Source: Pseudomonas amygdali (lineage in GTDB: Bacteria > Pseudomonadota > Gammaproteobacteria > Pseudomonadales > Pseudomonadaceae). Taken from it: DNA of 43,527 nucleotides. Under the pieces are notes generated by a model that worked only from the letters and a program-made list of their open reading frames with translations, made no database searches and had not been told where the DNA came from. Of the stretch, positions 8,114 through 15,992 are shown piece by piece. The stretch covers positions 1-43,527 of the forward strand of contig NZ_LKBW01000261.1 of the NCBI RefSeq assembly GCF_002699855.1. Direction: 5' to 3'. The first letter of the stretch is position 1. Each line of letters begins with the position of its first letter. Position numbers and translations under genes: made by a program.

Positions 8114-9459
8114 ATGCTGCACTGAGCCAGTGGAAAGACGCCCACGCAGCACGCTTGCGTGACTACAGCGCCGTGCGCGTCAGTGGCCGGGTCAGTGCAG
8201 TGCGCGGGATTCTGCTGGAATGCAAGATTCCTGCGGCCAAGGTGGGCGATCTTTGCGAGGTGAGCAAAGCCGACGGCAGTTTTCTGCTGGCTGAAATCGT
8301 CGGTTTCACTCAGGAATGTACGCTGCTCAGCGCCTTGGGCGCACCCGACGGAATCCAGGTCGGTGCTCCGATCCGCCCGCTGGGCATCGCCCACAGGATT
8401 GGCGTTGACGACAGTTTGCTGGGCTGCGTCCTGGATGGCTTCGGACGTCCACTGCTCGGTGATTGCCTCGGTGCTTTTGCCGGGTCGGATGATCGTCGCG
8501 AAACACTGCCGGTGATCGCCGACGCCTTGCCGCCCACCCAGCGCCCGCGCATTACCAACGCCCTGCCCACCGGGGTACGCGCCATCGACAGCGCCATTCT
8601 TCTGGGCGAGGGTCAACGTGTGGGGCTGTTCGCCGGTGCTGGCTGTGGCAAGACCACACTGATGGCCGAACTGGCCCGCAACATGGGCTGCGATGTCATC
8701 GTCTTCGGGCTGATCGGCGAACGGGGCCGCGAGCTGCGCGAGTTTCTCGACCATGAACTGGACGAAACCCTACGCGCCCGCTCGGTGCTGGTCTGTGCCA
8801 CCTCTGATCGCTCAAGCATGGAGCGCGCACGCGCAGCGTTCACCGCGACCGCTATCGCCGAAGCATTCCGCGCACGAGGCCAGAAAGTGCTGTTGCTGCT
8901 CGACTCCCTGACCCGGTTTGCCCGTGCGCAGCGGGAGATAGGGATTGCCTCGGGCGAACCGTTGGGGCGTGGCGGCCTGCCACCCTCGGTTTACACCTTG
9001 CTGCCACGCCTGGTCGAGCGCGCCGGCATGAGCGAGAACGGCTCGATCACCGCACTCTACACCGTGCTGATCGAGCAGGACTCGATGAACGATCCGGTGG
9101 CGGATGAAGTGCGTTCACTGCTCGACGGGCACATCGTGCTGTCCCGCAAGCTGGCCGAGCGCGGGCATTACCCCGCCATTGACGTATCCGCCAGCATCAG
9201 CCGGATCCTCAGCAATGTCACCGGCCGCGAACACCAGCGAGCGAACAATCGTCTGCGCCAGCTACTGGCTGCCTACAAACAAGTGGAAATGCTCCTGCGG
9301 CTGGGCGAATACCAGGCCGGTGCAGACCCGGTGACCGATTGCGCGGTGCAACTGAATGACGACATCAACGAATTTCTGCGCCAGGACCTGCGTGAGCCGG
9401 TGCCCTTGCAGGAAACCCTGGACGGGTTGCTGCGGCTCACTTCCAGACTGCCGGAGTAA
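8110..9459 (+). CDS. hrcN: HrcN, T3SS ATPase (SctN)
   Basis: A 449-residue hexameric ATPase related to the F1 beta subunit and FliI, which strips chaperones from effectors and helps energise export. The Walker A motif GAGCGKTT is at residues 176-183, the Walker B strand KVLLLLD ends at Asp265, and the family signature ERGRELREF follows Walker A. The length is typical and no key residue is missing. It overlaps hrpQ by four bases. It is followed after two bases by hrpO, which encodes its stalk partner, as in other T3SS operons. Confidence 0.98.
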   Translation: MNAALSQWKDAHAARLRDYSAVRVSGRVSAVRGILLECKIPAAKVGDLCEVSKADGSFLLAEIVGFTQECTLLSALGAPDGIQVGAPIRPLGIAHRIGVDDSLLGCVLDGFGRPLLGDCLGAFAGSDDRRETLPVIADALPPTQRPRITNALPTGVRAIDSAILLGEGQRVGLFAGAGCGKTTLMAELARNMGCDVIVFGLIGERGRELREFLDHELDETLRARSVLVCATSDRSSMERARAAFTATAIAEAFRARGQKVLLLLDSLTRFARAQREIGIASGEPLGRGGLPPSVYTLLPRLVERAGMSENGSITALYTVLIEQDSMNDPVADEVRSLLDGHIVLSRKLAERGHYPAIDVSASISRILSNVTGREHQRANNRLRQLLAAYKQVEMLLRLGEYQAGADPVTDCAVQLNDDINEFLRQDLREPVPLQETLDGLLRLTSRLPE

Positions 9460-9461
9460 CG

Positions 9462-9908
9462 ATGGAAGACACACTGGAAGACGATCCGCAGCGAGCAGCA
9501 CTGGAACAGGTGATCAGCTTGCTGACCCCGCTGCGCCAGCATCGTCAGGCGAGCGCTGAACGGGCTCATCGCCACGCGCAGGTGGAACTGAAATCGATGC
9601 TCGACCACTTATCAAAAACACGGGCATCGCTGGATCAGGAACGTGACAACCACAAGCGGCGTCGCGAGGGCCTGTCTCAGGAACACCTGGAAAAGACCAT
9701 CAGCCCGAACGATATCGACCGATGGCATGAGAAAGAAAAACACATGCTCGACCGCCTGGCCTGTATTCGGCAGGACGTGCAGCAACAGCAATTGCGGGTA
9801 GCCGAACAGCAGGCGTTGCTTGAGCAGAAGCGCCTGCAAGCCAAAGCGTCTCAGCGCGCGGTCGAGAAACTCGCCTGCATGGAGGAGACGCTCAACGAAG
9901 AAGGTTAA
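9462..9908 (+). CDS. hrpO: HrpO, ATPase stalk protein (SctO/YscO/FliJ-like)
   Basis: A 148-residue, highly charged, Gln/Glu/Arg-rich protein predicted to be almost entirely coiled coil, as in YscO, InvI and FliJ. It would project into the HrcN hexamer and link it to HrcV. Sequence is poorly conserved in this family, so the call rests on size, composition and the invariant position between the ATPase gene and the ruler gene. Start is ATG 9462, two bases after the hrcN stop. Confidence 0.9.
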   Translation: MEDTLEDDPQRAALEQVISLLTPLRQHRQASAERAHRHAQVELKSMLDHLSKTRASLDQERDNHKRRREGLSQEHLEKTISPNDIDRWHEKEKHMLDRLACIRQDVQQQQLRVAEQQALLEQKRLQAKASQRAVEKLACMEETLNEEG

Positions 9909-10487
9909 GTGACGATGACCGCACCGATCAAACACCCGGCCAAAGCGCCAACGGCACCACCCGTAGTGCATGCCACACCGCCTTCTGCGCCCGCGCAGCG
10001 CGCACCGGACAAGGCTGATGACAAGCCACCGGCTTTTGGCAGCAAAACGCGTACCGACATGCCGAAGGTCCGCTTCGCACAAAACCGTTCGGCGACAGAG
10101 ACACCGGAGAGCGCCGACGGCCTGTTCTTTTCCCAACTACTGATACCTCAGGTCGGTGAAGAGCCTGATCATCAAGGTTTCGGCGGCAGCAGCATCGCCC
10201 TCCCCGCACACGCCGAAAATGTACCGACCCAATTGATCGACGAGCTGGCGCAGCGCTTGCCCGAACAGCCGGCCGGCCCGCTGGCGTTTACCCTGCTGAT
10301 GCCCAGCCTGGGGACAGTACGCGTCAATGCCGAAAAAACCGAACACCGTTGGAGCATCCAGCTGGGCTTCGCCCGTCGCGACGTTCTGAAACGTTTGCAG
10401 GGTCATACCGGCGCATGCCGTGACTCACTGTCGCGGGCACTCGGTCATGACGTTGAGCTGGACCTGCATGAAGATCTTGCAGCATGA
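9909..10487 (+). CDS. hrpP: HrpP, substrate-specificity/length-control protein (SctP)
   Basis: Up to 192 residues. The N-terminal half is Pro/Ala-rich and probably disordered (residues 1-70). The C-terminal half (about 95-190) carries the T3S4-type folded domain ([33 protein letters not shown]). HrpP switches export from pilus subunits to later substrates and is known to be secreted. The start is either GTG 9909, directly behind the hrpO stop, or ATG 9915, which has better spacing to the GAAGAAGG upstream; the proteins differ by two residues. It overlaps hrcQa by four bases. Confidence 0.9.
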   Translation: MTMTAPIKHPAKAPTAPPVVHATPPSAPAQRAPDKADDKPPAFGSKTRTDMPKVRFAQNRSATETPESADGLFFSQLLIPQVGEEPDHQGFGGSSIALPAHAENVPTQLIDELAQRLPEQPAGPLAFTLLMPSLGTVRVNAEKTEHRWSIQLGFARRDVLKRLQGHTGACRDSLSRALGHDVELDLHEDLAA

Positions 10488-11200
10488 GCGCGCTGCGTCT
10501 GCGCAAGGTCGATGCCCTGCTGGCTCAGGCCACGCGTGAGCTGGGTGCCGGTCAGAGCCTGGGCTTCAGCGCCGCAGGTCAGGACGCCGAACTGACCCTG
10601 TTGCCACTGCTTGCCGACACAGGCGAACCGGCAGGTGCTGTCTGGCTGAGCACAGCCATCGGGCCCCTGTTGCTGAGCGACGCCGAAGCGCTGCTCAGCC
10701 TGCTGGGCGATATCCCCTTTACGCTCGGGGGCGAGCAACAAGCCTGGTACTGGCAGCTGTTCAATCAACGTCTGAGCCCGACCATTGCCCGACTGCTGGC
10801 ACCGGTCGAACCCCGGCACAACAAACCGCAAGCACCCACCCTGGGCTGCCGGGTTCAGATACGGCGTGGTGGTGAGCAGCTTCACGCGCACTTGCATGCA
10901 ACGCCCGACACACTGCTCAGGCTGCTGCGATCAGCGTCCTGGCAAGCCCGCACGCGCACTGTGGACGAGTCCTGGTCAGTGGCCAGCCCCCTGATCATCG
11001 GTGAAATGTCGCTGACCCGGGAACAAATCGCCTCGCTGCGCCCCGGTGACGTGGTACTGCCCGCCCACTGCCAGTTCGACAGCGCCGGTCAAGGGTTCCT
11101 GAGCCTGGCAGGACGGCAATGGGCGGCGCAGACCGACCAGCACGCGCAGCGTCTTTTTTTGCGGCTCAGTCATGAGGAGCACCGCCACCATGAGTACTGA
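10484..11200 (+). CDS. hrcQA: HrcQa, C-ring protein, N-terminal half of SctQ
   Basis: A 238-residue protein. In P. syringae the cytoplasmic-ring protein SctQ/FliN is split into HrcQa and HrcQb, encoded by adjacent overlapping genes, and both parts are present here. HrcQa corresponds to the FliM-like N-terminal part with the first SpoA-like module (the [20 protein letters not shown] region, about residues 168-187). It forms part of the sorting platform below the basal body together with HrpD and HrpE. Translational coupling is evident at both ends. Confidence 0.94.
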   Translation: MSALRLRKVDALLAQATRELGAGQSLGFSAAGQDAELTLLPLLADTGEPAGAVWLSTAIGPLLLSDAEALLSLLGDIPFTLGGEQQAWYWQLFNQRLSPTIARLLAPVEPRHNKPQAPTLGCRVQIRRGGEQLHAHLHATPDTLLRLLRSASWQARTRTVDESWSVASPLIIGEMSLTREQIASLRPGDVVLPAHCQFDSAGQGFLSLAGRQWAAQTDQHAQRLFLRLSHEEHRHHEY

Positions 11201-11579
11201 AGATCTGTATCAGGAAGATGTCGAGATGCTCGACGACTATGAAGACCCATCGACTGAACAGCACTGGTCCGAAGAAGAAGACGGCGAGCCATCCGGGTAT
11301 GCGACGGCCGAACCGGACGATCACGCAGCGCAGGAAGAACAGGACGAGCCCCCGGCACTCGATTCGCTGGCACTGGACCTGACCCTGCGTTGCGGCGAGC
11401 TCAGGCTGACGCTCGCCGAACTGCGCCGGCTGGATGCCGGGACTATCCTTGAAGTCACCGGCATTTCGCCGGGGCACGCGACGTTGTGCCATGGCGAACA
11501 GGTGGTGGCCGAGGGTGAGCTGGTGGATGTCGAGGGTCGCCTGGGTCTGCAGATTACCCGCCTGGTGACCCGCTCATGA
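11190..11579 (+). CDS. hrcQB: HrcQb, C-ring protein, C-terminal half of SctQ
   Basis: A 129-residue protein. The first half is strongly acidic and probably disordered ([20 protein letters not shown]); the second half (about residues 55-129) is a FliN/SpoA domain ([20 protein letters not shown], then [16 protein letters not shown]). The HrcQb core is known to form a dimer of dimers resembling FliN. The start at ATG 11190 is chosen because GAGGAG lies ten bases upstream; it overlaps the hrcQa end by 11 bases. The frame remains open to 11172, but that start lacks a good ribosome-binding site. Confidence 0.95.
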   Translation: MSTEDLYQEDVEMLDDYEDPSTEQHWSEEEDGEPSGYATAEPDDHAAQEEQDEPPALDSLALDLTLRCGELRLTLAELRRLDAGTILEVTGISPGHATLCHGEQVVAEGELVDVEGRLGLQITRLVTRS

Positions 11580-12229
11580 TCATGGAGGGCGTAAACCCGA
11601 TCATGCTGGCGCTGTTTCTTGGCTCGCTGTCACTGATCCCCTTTCTGTTGATTGTCTGCACCGCCTTTCTGAAAATCGCCATGACCCTGCTGATCACCCG
11701 CAACGCAATTGGCGTTCAGCAGGTGCCGCCGAACATGGCCCTGTACGGCATCGCCCTGGCCGCAACCATGTTCGTCATGGCCCCGGTGGCGCATGAGATC
11801 CAGCAGCGGGTCCATGAACACCCGCTGGAACTGGGCAGCGCCGACAAGCTGCAGAGCAGTCTGAAAACAGTGATCGAGCCACTGCAACGCTTCATGACGC
11901 GCAATACCGACCCGGATGTGGTCGCCCATCTGCTGGAAAATACCCAGCGTATGTGGCCAAAGGAAATGGCCGATCAGGCCAACAAAAACGACCTGTTGCT
12001 GGCGATTCCGGCCTTTGTGCTGTCGGAACTGCAGGCCGGTTTCGAGATCGGTTTTCTGATCTATATCCCTTTCATCGTCATCGACCTGATTGTCTCCAAC
12101 CTGCTACTGGCCCTGGGCATGCAGATGGTCTCGCCGATGACCCTGTCGTTGCCGCTCAAGCTGCTGCTGTTCGTGCTGGTGTCGGGCTGGTCCCGCCTGC
12201 TCGACAGCCTCTTCTATTCGTATATGTGA
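11576..12229 (+). CDS. hrcR: HrcR, export-gate protein (SctR/FliP family)
   Basis: A 217-residue membrane protein with about four hydrophobic segments and the family signatures [15 protein letters not shown] near the N-terminus and [16 protein letters not shown] towards the C-terminus. Five SctR subunits, with SctS and SctT, form the core export channel. Start ATG 11576 overlaps the hrcQb stop (ATGA); ATG 11582 is a possible alternative two codons later. Confidence 0.97.
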   Translation: MIMEGVNPIMLALFLGSLSLIPFLLIVCTAFLKIAMTLLITRNAIGVQQVPPNMALYGIALAATMFVMAPVAHEIQQRVHEHPLELGSADKLQSSLKTVIEPLQRFMTRNTDPDVVAHLLENTQRMWPKEMADQANKNDLLLAIPAFVLSELQAGFEIGFLIYIPFIVIDLIVSNLLLALGMQMVSPMTLSLPLKLLLFVLVSGWSRLLDSLFYSYM

Positions 12230-12236
12230 GGCGGCC

Positions 12237-12503
12237 ATGGAAGCGTTGGCGTTGTTCAAGCAAGGCATGTTTCTGGTCGTCATCCTGACCGCTCCGCCGC
12301 TGGGTGTCGCTGTGCTGGTCGGGGTGCTCACCTCGCTGCTGCAGGCACTCATGCAGATTCAGGATCAGACGCTGCCCTTCGGCATCAAGCTCGGGGCGGT
12401 CGGGCTGACCCTGGCCATGACCGGCCGCTGGATCGGCGTCGAGCTGATTCAGTTCATCAATATGGCTTTCGACCTGATTGCACGGTCCGGGGTCAATCAC
12501 TAA
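12237..12503 (+). CDS. hrcS: HrcS, export-gate protein (SctS/FliQ family)
   Basis: An 88-residue protein with two membrane helices (about residues 15-37 and 53-75) and the conserved linker LLQALMQIQDQTLPFGIKL, typical of FliQ/SctS. Four copies wrap around the SctR-SctT channel. It lies seven bases after hrcR and ends directly before hrcT. Confidence 0.97.
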   Translation: MEALALFKQGMFLVVILTAPPLGVAVLVGVLTSLLQALMQIQDQTLPFGIKLGAVGLTLAMTGRWIGVELIQFINMAFDLIARSGVNH

Positions 12504-13298
12504 ATGCCCTTCGACGCCCACGAAGCGTTTCAATTCATGCTGGGCATGGGTCTGGCGATGGCGCGCCTGCTGCCGTGCATGCTTCTGGTGCCAGCCTTCT
12601 GTTTCAAATACCTGAAAGGCCCGCTGCGCTATGCGGTAGTGGCCGTGCTGGCGATGGTCCCGGCCCCCGCAATCAGCCGCGCGCTGGGTTCTCTTGACGA
12701 TAACTGGTTTGCCATCGGCGGCCTGATGATCAAAGAGGCGGTACTGGGCACGCTATTGGGGCTGTTGCTGTATGCGCCGTTCTGGATGTTTGCCTCGGTC
12801 GGCGCCCTGCTCGACAGTCAGCGCGGGGCGCTCAGCGGTGGCCAGTTGAACCCGGCCCTCGGTCCGGACGCCACACCGCTGGGCGATTTGTTTCAGGAAA
12901 CCCTGATCATGCTGGTGATTCTCACTGGCGGTCTTTCACTCATCACTCAGGTCATCTGGGACAGCTACAGCGTCTGGCCACCGACTGCCTGGCTGCCGGG
13001 CATGACCGCAGGCGGTCTGGATGTCTTTCTGGAACAGCTCAACCAGACCATGCAACACATGCTGTTGTATGCCGCGCCCTTCATTGCCCTGCTACTGTTG
13101 ATCGAAGCCGCGTTTGCGATCATCGGCCTGTATGCACAGCAACTGAACGTATCGATTCTGGCCATGCCAGCCAAAAGCATGGCCGGCCTGGCCTTTCTGT
13201 TGATCTACCTGCCAACGCTGCTGGAGCTGGGCACCGGTCAACTGTTGAAGCTGGTTGATCTGAAGTCGCTGCTGGCGCTTCTGGTGCAAGTGCCGTGA
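12504..13298 (+). CDS. hrcT: HrcT, export-gate protein (SctT/FliR family)
   Basis: A 264-residue polytopic membrane protein with about six hydrophobic helices. The conserved motifs include GALLDSQRGALSGGQLNP (around residues 100-117) and the LLLIEAAFAIIGLYAQQLNV segment. One SctT closes the SctR5-SctS4 channel. It begins immediately after the hrcS stop and overlaps hrcU by four bases. Confidence 0.97.
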   Translation: MPFDAHEAFQFMLGMGLAMARLLPCMLLVPAFCFKYLKGPLRYAVVAVLAMVPAPAISRALGSLDDNWFAIGGLMIKEAVLGTLLGLLLYAPFWMFASVGALLDSQRGALSGGQLNPALGPDATPLGDLFQETLIMLVILTGGLSLITQVIWDSYSVWPPTAWLPGMTAGGLDVFLEQLNQTMQHMLLYAAPFIALLLLIEAAFAIIGLYAQQLNVSILAMPAKSMAGLAFLLIYLPTLLELGTGQLLKLVDLKSLLALLVQVP

Positions 13299-14374
13299 GT
13301 GAAAAAACCGAAAAGGCTACCCCCAAACAGATACGTGACGCTCGCGAAAAAGGTCAGGTGGGGCAGAGTCAGGACCTTGGCAAACTGCTGGTACTGATGG
13401 TCGTCAGTGAAATCACCCTGGGCCTGGCCGATGACAGCGTCGACCGGTTGCAGGCCTTGCTCGCACTGTCTTTCAAAGGTATTGACCGGAGCTTCGCTGC
13501 ATCCGTCGAGCTGATCGCCAGCGAAGGCCTTTCCGTGTTGCTCAGCTTCACGTTGTGCAGCGTCGGCATGGCCATGTTGATGCGCCTGGTCAGCAGCTGG
13601 ATGCAGATCGGCTTTCTGTTCGCGCCCAAGGCCTTGAAGCTGGACATCAACAAGATCAACCCCTTCTCGCATGCCAAGCAGATGTTTTCCGGGCAGAACA
13701 TCCTCAACCTGCTGCTCAGTATCCTCAAGGCTGTTGCCATTGGCGCGACCTTGTACATGCAGGTCAAGCCCGCGCTGGGCGCTCTTATCCTGCTGGCCAA
13801 CAGCGATCTGACGACGTACTGGCACGCATTGGTCGAACTCTTTCGTCATATTTTGCGCGTGATTCTGGGGTTGCTGCTGGTCGTCGCCATGGTCGACTTC
13901 GCCATGCAGAAATACTTTCACGCCAAGAAGCTGCGCATGAGCCACGAGGACATCAAAAAAGAATACAAACAGTCCGAAGGCGATCCTCATGTCAAAGGCC
14001 ATCGTCGACAACTGTCCCATGAAATCCTCAACCAGGAGCCCAGCGCCGCCCCCAATCCGGTGGAGGAAGCAGACATGCTGCTGGTCAACCCGACGCACTA
14101 CGCGGTGGCGCTGTATTACCGGCCAGGCGAGACGCCTCTGCCGCTGATTCATTGCAAGGGTGAGGACGAGGAAGCGCTGGCGCTGATTGCTCGTGCCAAA
14201 AAGGCCGGTATCCCGGTGCTGCAGAGCATCTGGCTGACAAGAACGCTGTACCGCGCCAAGGTGGGCAAATACATCCCTCGCCCCACGCTGCAAGCTGTCG
14301 GGCACATCTACAAAGTGGTTCGCCAGCTGGATGAAATCACCGATGAAGTGATTCAGGTTGAGGTGGAGCTTTAA
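13295..14374 (+). CDS. hrcU: HrcU, autocleaving export switch (SctU/FlhB family)
   Basis: A 359-residue protein with four N-terminal membrane helices (about residues 30-205), a charged linker (EDIKKEYKQSEGDPHVKGHR) and a cytoplasmic domain with the autocleavage site NPTH, Asn265 by my count, in the context MLLVNPTHYAVALYY. Cleavage after Asn is needed for substrate switching together with HrpP. It is the last gene of the hrpJ operon. Downstream, instead of directly meeting hrpV, the sequence changes into IS-derived DNA within about 50 bases. Confidence 0.97.
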   Translation: MSEKTEKATPKQIRDAREKGQVGQSQDLGKLLVLMVVSEITLGLADDSVDRLQALLALSFKGIDRSFAASVELIASEGLSVLLSFTLCSVGMAMLMRLVSSWMQIGFLFAPKALKLDINKINPFSHAKQMFSGQNILNLLLSILKAVAIGATLYMQVKPALGALILLANSDLTTYWHALVELFRHILRVILGLLLVVAMVDFAMQKYFHAKKLRMSHEDIKKEYKQSEGDPHVKGHRRQLSHEILNQEPSAAPNPVEEADMLLVNPTHYAVALYYRPGETPLPLIHCKGEDEEALALIARAKKAGIPVLQSIWLTRTLYRAKVGKYIPRPTLQAVGHIYKVVRQLDEITDEVIQVEVEL

Positions 14375-14425
14375 GCTGGGAGCTGCAAGCCGGAGCCTCC
14401 ATCGCCAGCGCTGCACTCAACGTAG

Positions 14426-14566
14426 CTCAATCGGCATGATCCGTACACTTATCTGAAGGATGTCCTCACATACCTACCGACGCCGCAGCCGAGTGAAGTT
14501 GATCAACTGCTGCCGCATAAGCGGATGCCGTTTCAGTCATGCAAGACGGAGTTGCTGAACGCTTGC
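14426..14566 (+). mobile_element. IS66-family remnant: transposase C-terminus and right end
   Basis: Read on the + strand in the frame of position 14432, the translation contains DPYTYLKDVLTYLPT and SEVDQLLPHKRMP, which is the characteristic C-terminal motif of IS66-family TnpC transposases (recalled family motif). No start and no upstream transposase sequence remain. The stretch then runs into TCATGCAAGACGGAGTTG and AACGCTTGC, resembling the 3' end of such an element (usual terminus ...ACGCTTAC). It is therefore a decayed right-end remnant left behind hrcU. Confidence 0.7.
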
Positions 14567-14619
14567 GGTTCAGGGAATGGCGTGAGGCGAAGAACGAGCG
14601 ACGGCTCCCATTATCGGCT

Positions 14620-15081
14620 TCACCCTGGGCAGCTCAACTGTTCAGGGTGAAGTTCAATGGAAAAGAGCGTGCTGTCCCTGGCCAGGTAGCTATGCTCCTG
14701 GTGAAACTTGAACCTGCGCATCATAGCCAGCAACTGCGGTTCCTTGCAGGCCAGTTGGTCCAGACCAAGACGTATTCTCGCCTCCATGCTGGCCTTGCGT
14801 TCCTCGGAGAGGCTGCTAGCTGGCAAGTCGATCCTGTAGCGGTAGAAGATCGTGTCACCGTACCTCAAACCCACGTACTCAAGGGTGGTAATTGCATCCA
14901 GTTGCTTTGGCAGGGTCGCGTCCAACTGGGCGAGGCGCTCGACAAGCAGAGCCTGTTGGGCCACCTTCTCCTGCTCTGCCTTGAGCGAGAAATAGCGCCC
15001 AATCCCGGCAACCAGGAGCACCGCAGCGATACCTAGGTAGAAATTACGCGGGTTGCGCCGCTTCTTCGGCGCCAGCTTCAT
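14620..15081 (-). CDS. Small single-pass membrane protein of unknown function
   Basis: A 153-residue protein starting MKLAPKKRRN (two upstream codons, including an ATG at 15087, are also possible). A basic N-terminus is followed by one membrane helix (FYLGIAAVLLVAGIGRYFSL, about residues 14-33), then a short coiled-coil-like stretch (EQEKVAQQALLVERLAQLDA) and a folded C-terminal region with the sequences TIFYRYRIDLP and LFSIELHPEQL. This suggests a periplasmic domain anchored in the inner membrane. I do not recognise the family. It is not a known hrp gene and lies between two IS66-like 3' ends, on the strand opposite to hrcU, so it may be acquired cargo. No hrp box was found upstream. Confidence 0.65.
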   Translation of the reverse strand: MKLAPKKRRNPRNFYLGIAAVLLVAGIGRYFSLKAEQEKVAQQALLVERLAQLDATLPKQLDAITTLEYVGLRYGDTIFYRYRIDLPASSLSEERKASMEARIRLGLDQLACKEPQLLAMMRRFKFHQEHSYLARDSTLFSIELHPEQLSCPG

Positions 15082-15315
15082 CAACATCTTGAATGACTCG
15101 TCCTGAGCATGAAAAAGCCCCTAACGAAACAAGGAGCTACGGGTAAAAACGACATAGTTTGACACAGTACCTCAGGGGGAGCACTCGGCTAATCCCCGGG
15201 CGGGGGGGTTATCAGGCGAGCACTGCGTGAGCTATCTGCCCAAGCCTGAACTGACTTTGACGCGCTGCGGCTCCGAATCGAGAAACCAGGAAAAACCTCT
15301 AAGTGCCAACCGGTT

Positions 15316-15352
15316 TCATCACGCAAGGTGTGATGCCCGGACGCTTAACGCT
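15316..15352 (+). mobile_element. Second IS66-like 3' terminal sequence
   Basis: The stretch around CATCACGCAAGGTGTGATG followed by CCCGGACGCTTA resembles the right terminus of IS66-family elements and is related to the one ending at 14566: both have TCA(T/C)GCAAG, a variable middle and ACGCTT. No transposase coding sequence is attached. Between 15088 and 15315 I see no gene I can support and no clear promoter. Confidence 0.45.
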
Positions 15353-15382
15353 TACCTTGTAGCTTGCCTCTTTCAATTGCCC

Positions 15383-15420
15383 CAAAAAAAGACCGCCTCC
15401 TCTGCAGGGGCGGTCTTCTT
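15383..15420 (-). terminator. Rho-independent terminator after hrpV
   Basis: The stem AAGACCGCC / GGCGGTCTT (15389-15397 with 15409-15417) is followed on the minus strand by a run of seven T (15390-15384). It would end the hrpF-G-hrcC-T-V transcript 20 bases past the hrpV stop. Only a weak T-rich tail exists on the + side. Confidence 0.85.
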
Positions 15421-15438
15421 TCATGCTGGCAGAATTGC

Positions 15439-15786
15439 CTAAGCCAGGTGTTCCAGGCCTGCCAGCATCAACTCATGTCGCCGTATGTCATCCAGGTTGG
15501 TGACGGCATCCGGCGCGTCGCTTACGGCATGCCACACTACAAAATCACGCTGTACATCCAGAAACAGAAAGTAGTTACGGAACCGCTCGGCCTCTGAGAA
15601 CCTCATTTGCAGCGCCTCTCTCAGTTGCTCGGGACGCAGCGCACGCCCTTCGATGTGCAGCGCGATGCCCCAGTCATGATGCTCGCGCCGACTGACGAAG
15701 GACACTCCGTTTGCCACCGGCCAGACAGCAGGACTCTGGGCAGCGACGTTGTAGTAGAACGCCGCTTTTTCCTTTACCTCAATCAT
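15439..15786 (-). CDS. hrpV: HrpV, negative regulator of the hrp regulon
   Basis: A 115-residue soluble protein starting MIEVKEKAAFYYN at 15786, the usual HrpV length; the open frame further upstream overlaps hrpT and is not used. HrpV binds the activator HrpS and blocks hrpL transcription; HrpG relieves this by binding HrpV. The protein resembles T3S chaperones in size and acidic character. It is the last gene of the hrpF operon, three bases after hrpT, so its level follows that of the secretin operon and gives negative feedback. Confidence 0.95.
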   Translation of the reverse strand: MIEVKEKAAFYYNVAAQSPAVWPVANGVSFVSRREHHDWGIALHIEGRALRPEQLREALQMRFSEAERFRNYFLFLDVQRDFVVWHAVSDAPDAVTNLDDIRRHELMLAGLEHLA

Positions 15787-15788
15787 TT

Positions 15789-15992
15789 CTAATCCTTTAA
15801 CTTCACGACTGTGTAATCCCGCTCGTGGTCCTGGTCGTCCAGACCGTCGCGCATGTCCGGCGGCCACCAGATGACCAGTTCGCGGTTTGTGGAGTCCGGA
15901 CGTTTGCAGGCAACTCCCGTACATCCATGGGTGGCACACCCCGACAGGGTAGCGAACAGCACCAGCACAACTGCAATGCTACTGATCTTCAT
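15789..15992 (-). CDS. hrpT: HrpT, outer-membrane lipoprotein
   Basis: A 67-residue lipoprotein with signal peptide MKISSIAVVLVLFATLSGC, the lipobox LSGC giving lipidated Cys19. HrpT assists assembly or outer-membrane insertion of the HrcC secretin, like a small pilotin. The start overlaps the hrcC end by four bases. Confidence 0.95.
   Translation of the reverse strand: MKISSIAVVLVLFATLSGCATHGCTGVACKRPDSTNRELVIWWPPDMRDGLDDQDHERDYTVVKLKD

Noticed and set aside
13238..14416. Long open frame on the minus strand opposite hrcU (392 codons)
   Set aside because: It is a shadow of hrcU. Composition is His/Gln-rich, as expected from the reverse of GC-rich coding DNA; there is no ribosome-binding site or family motif.
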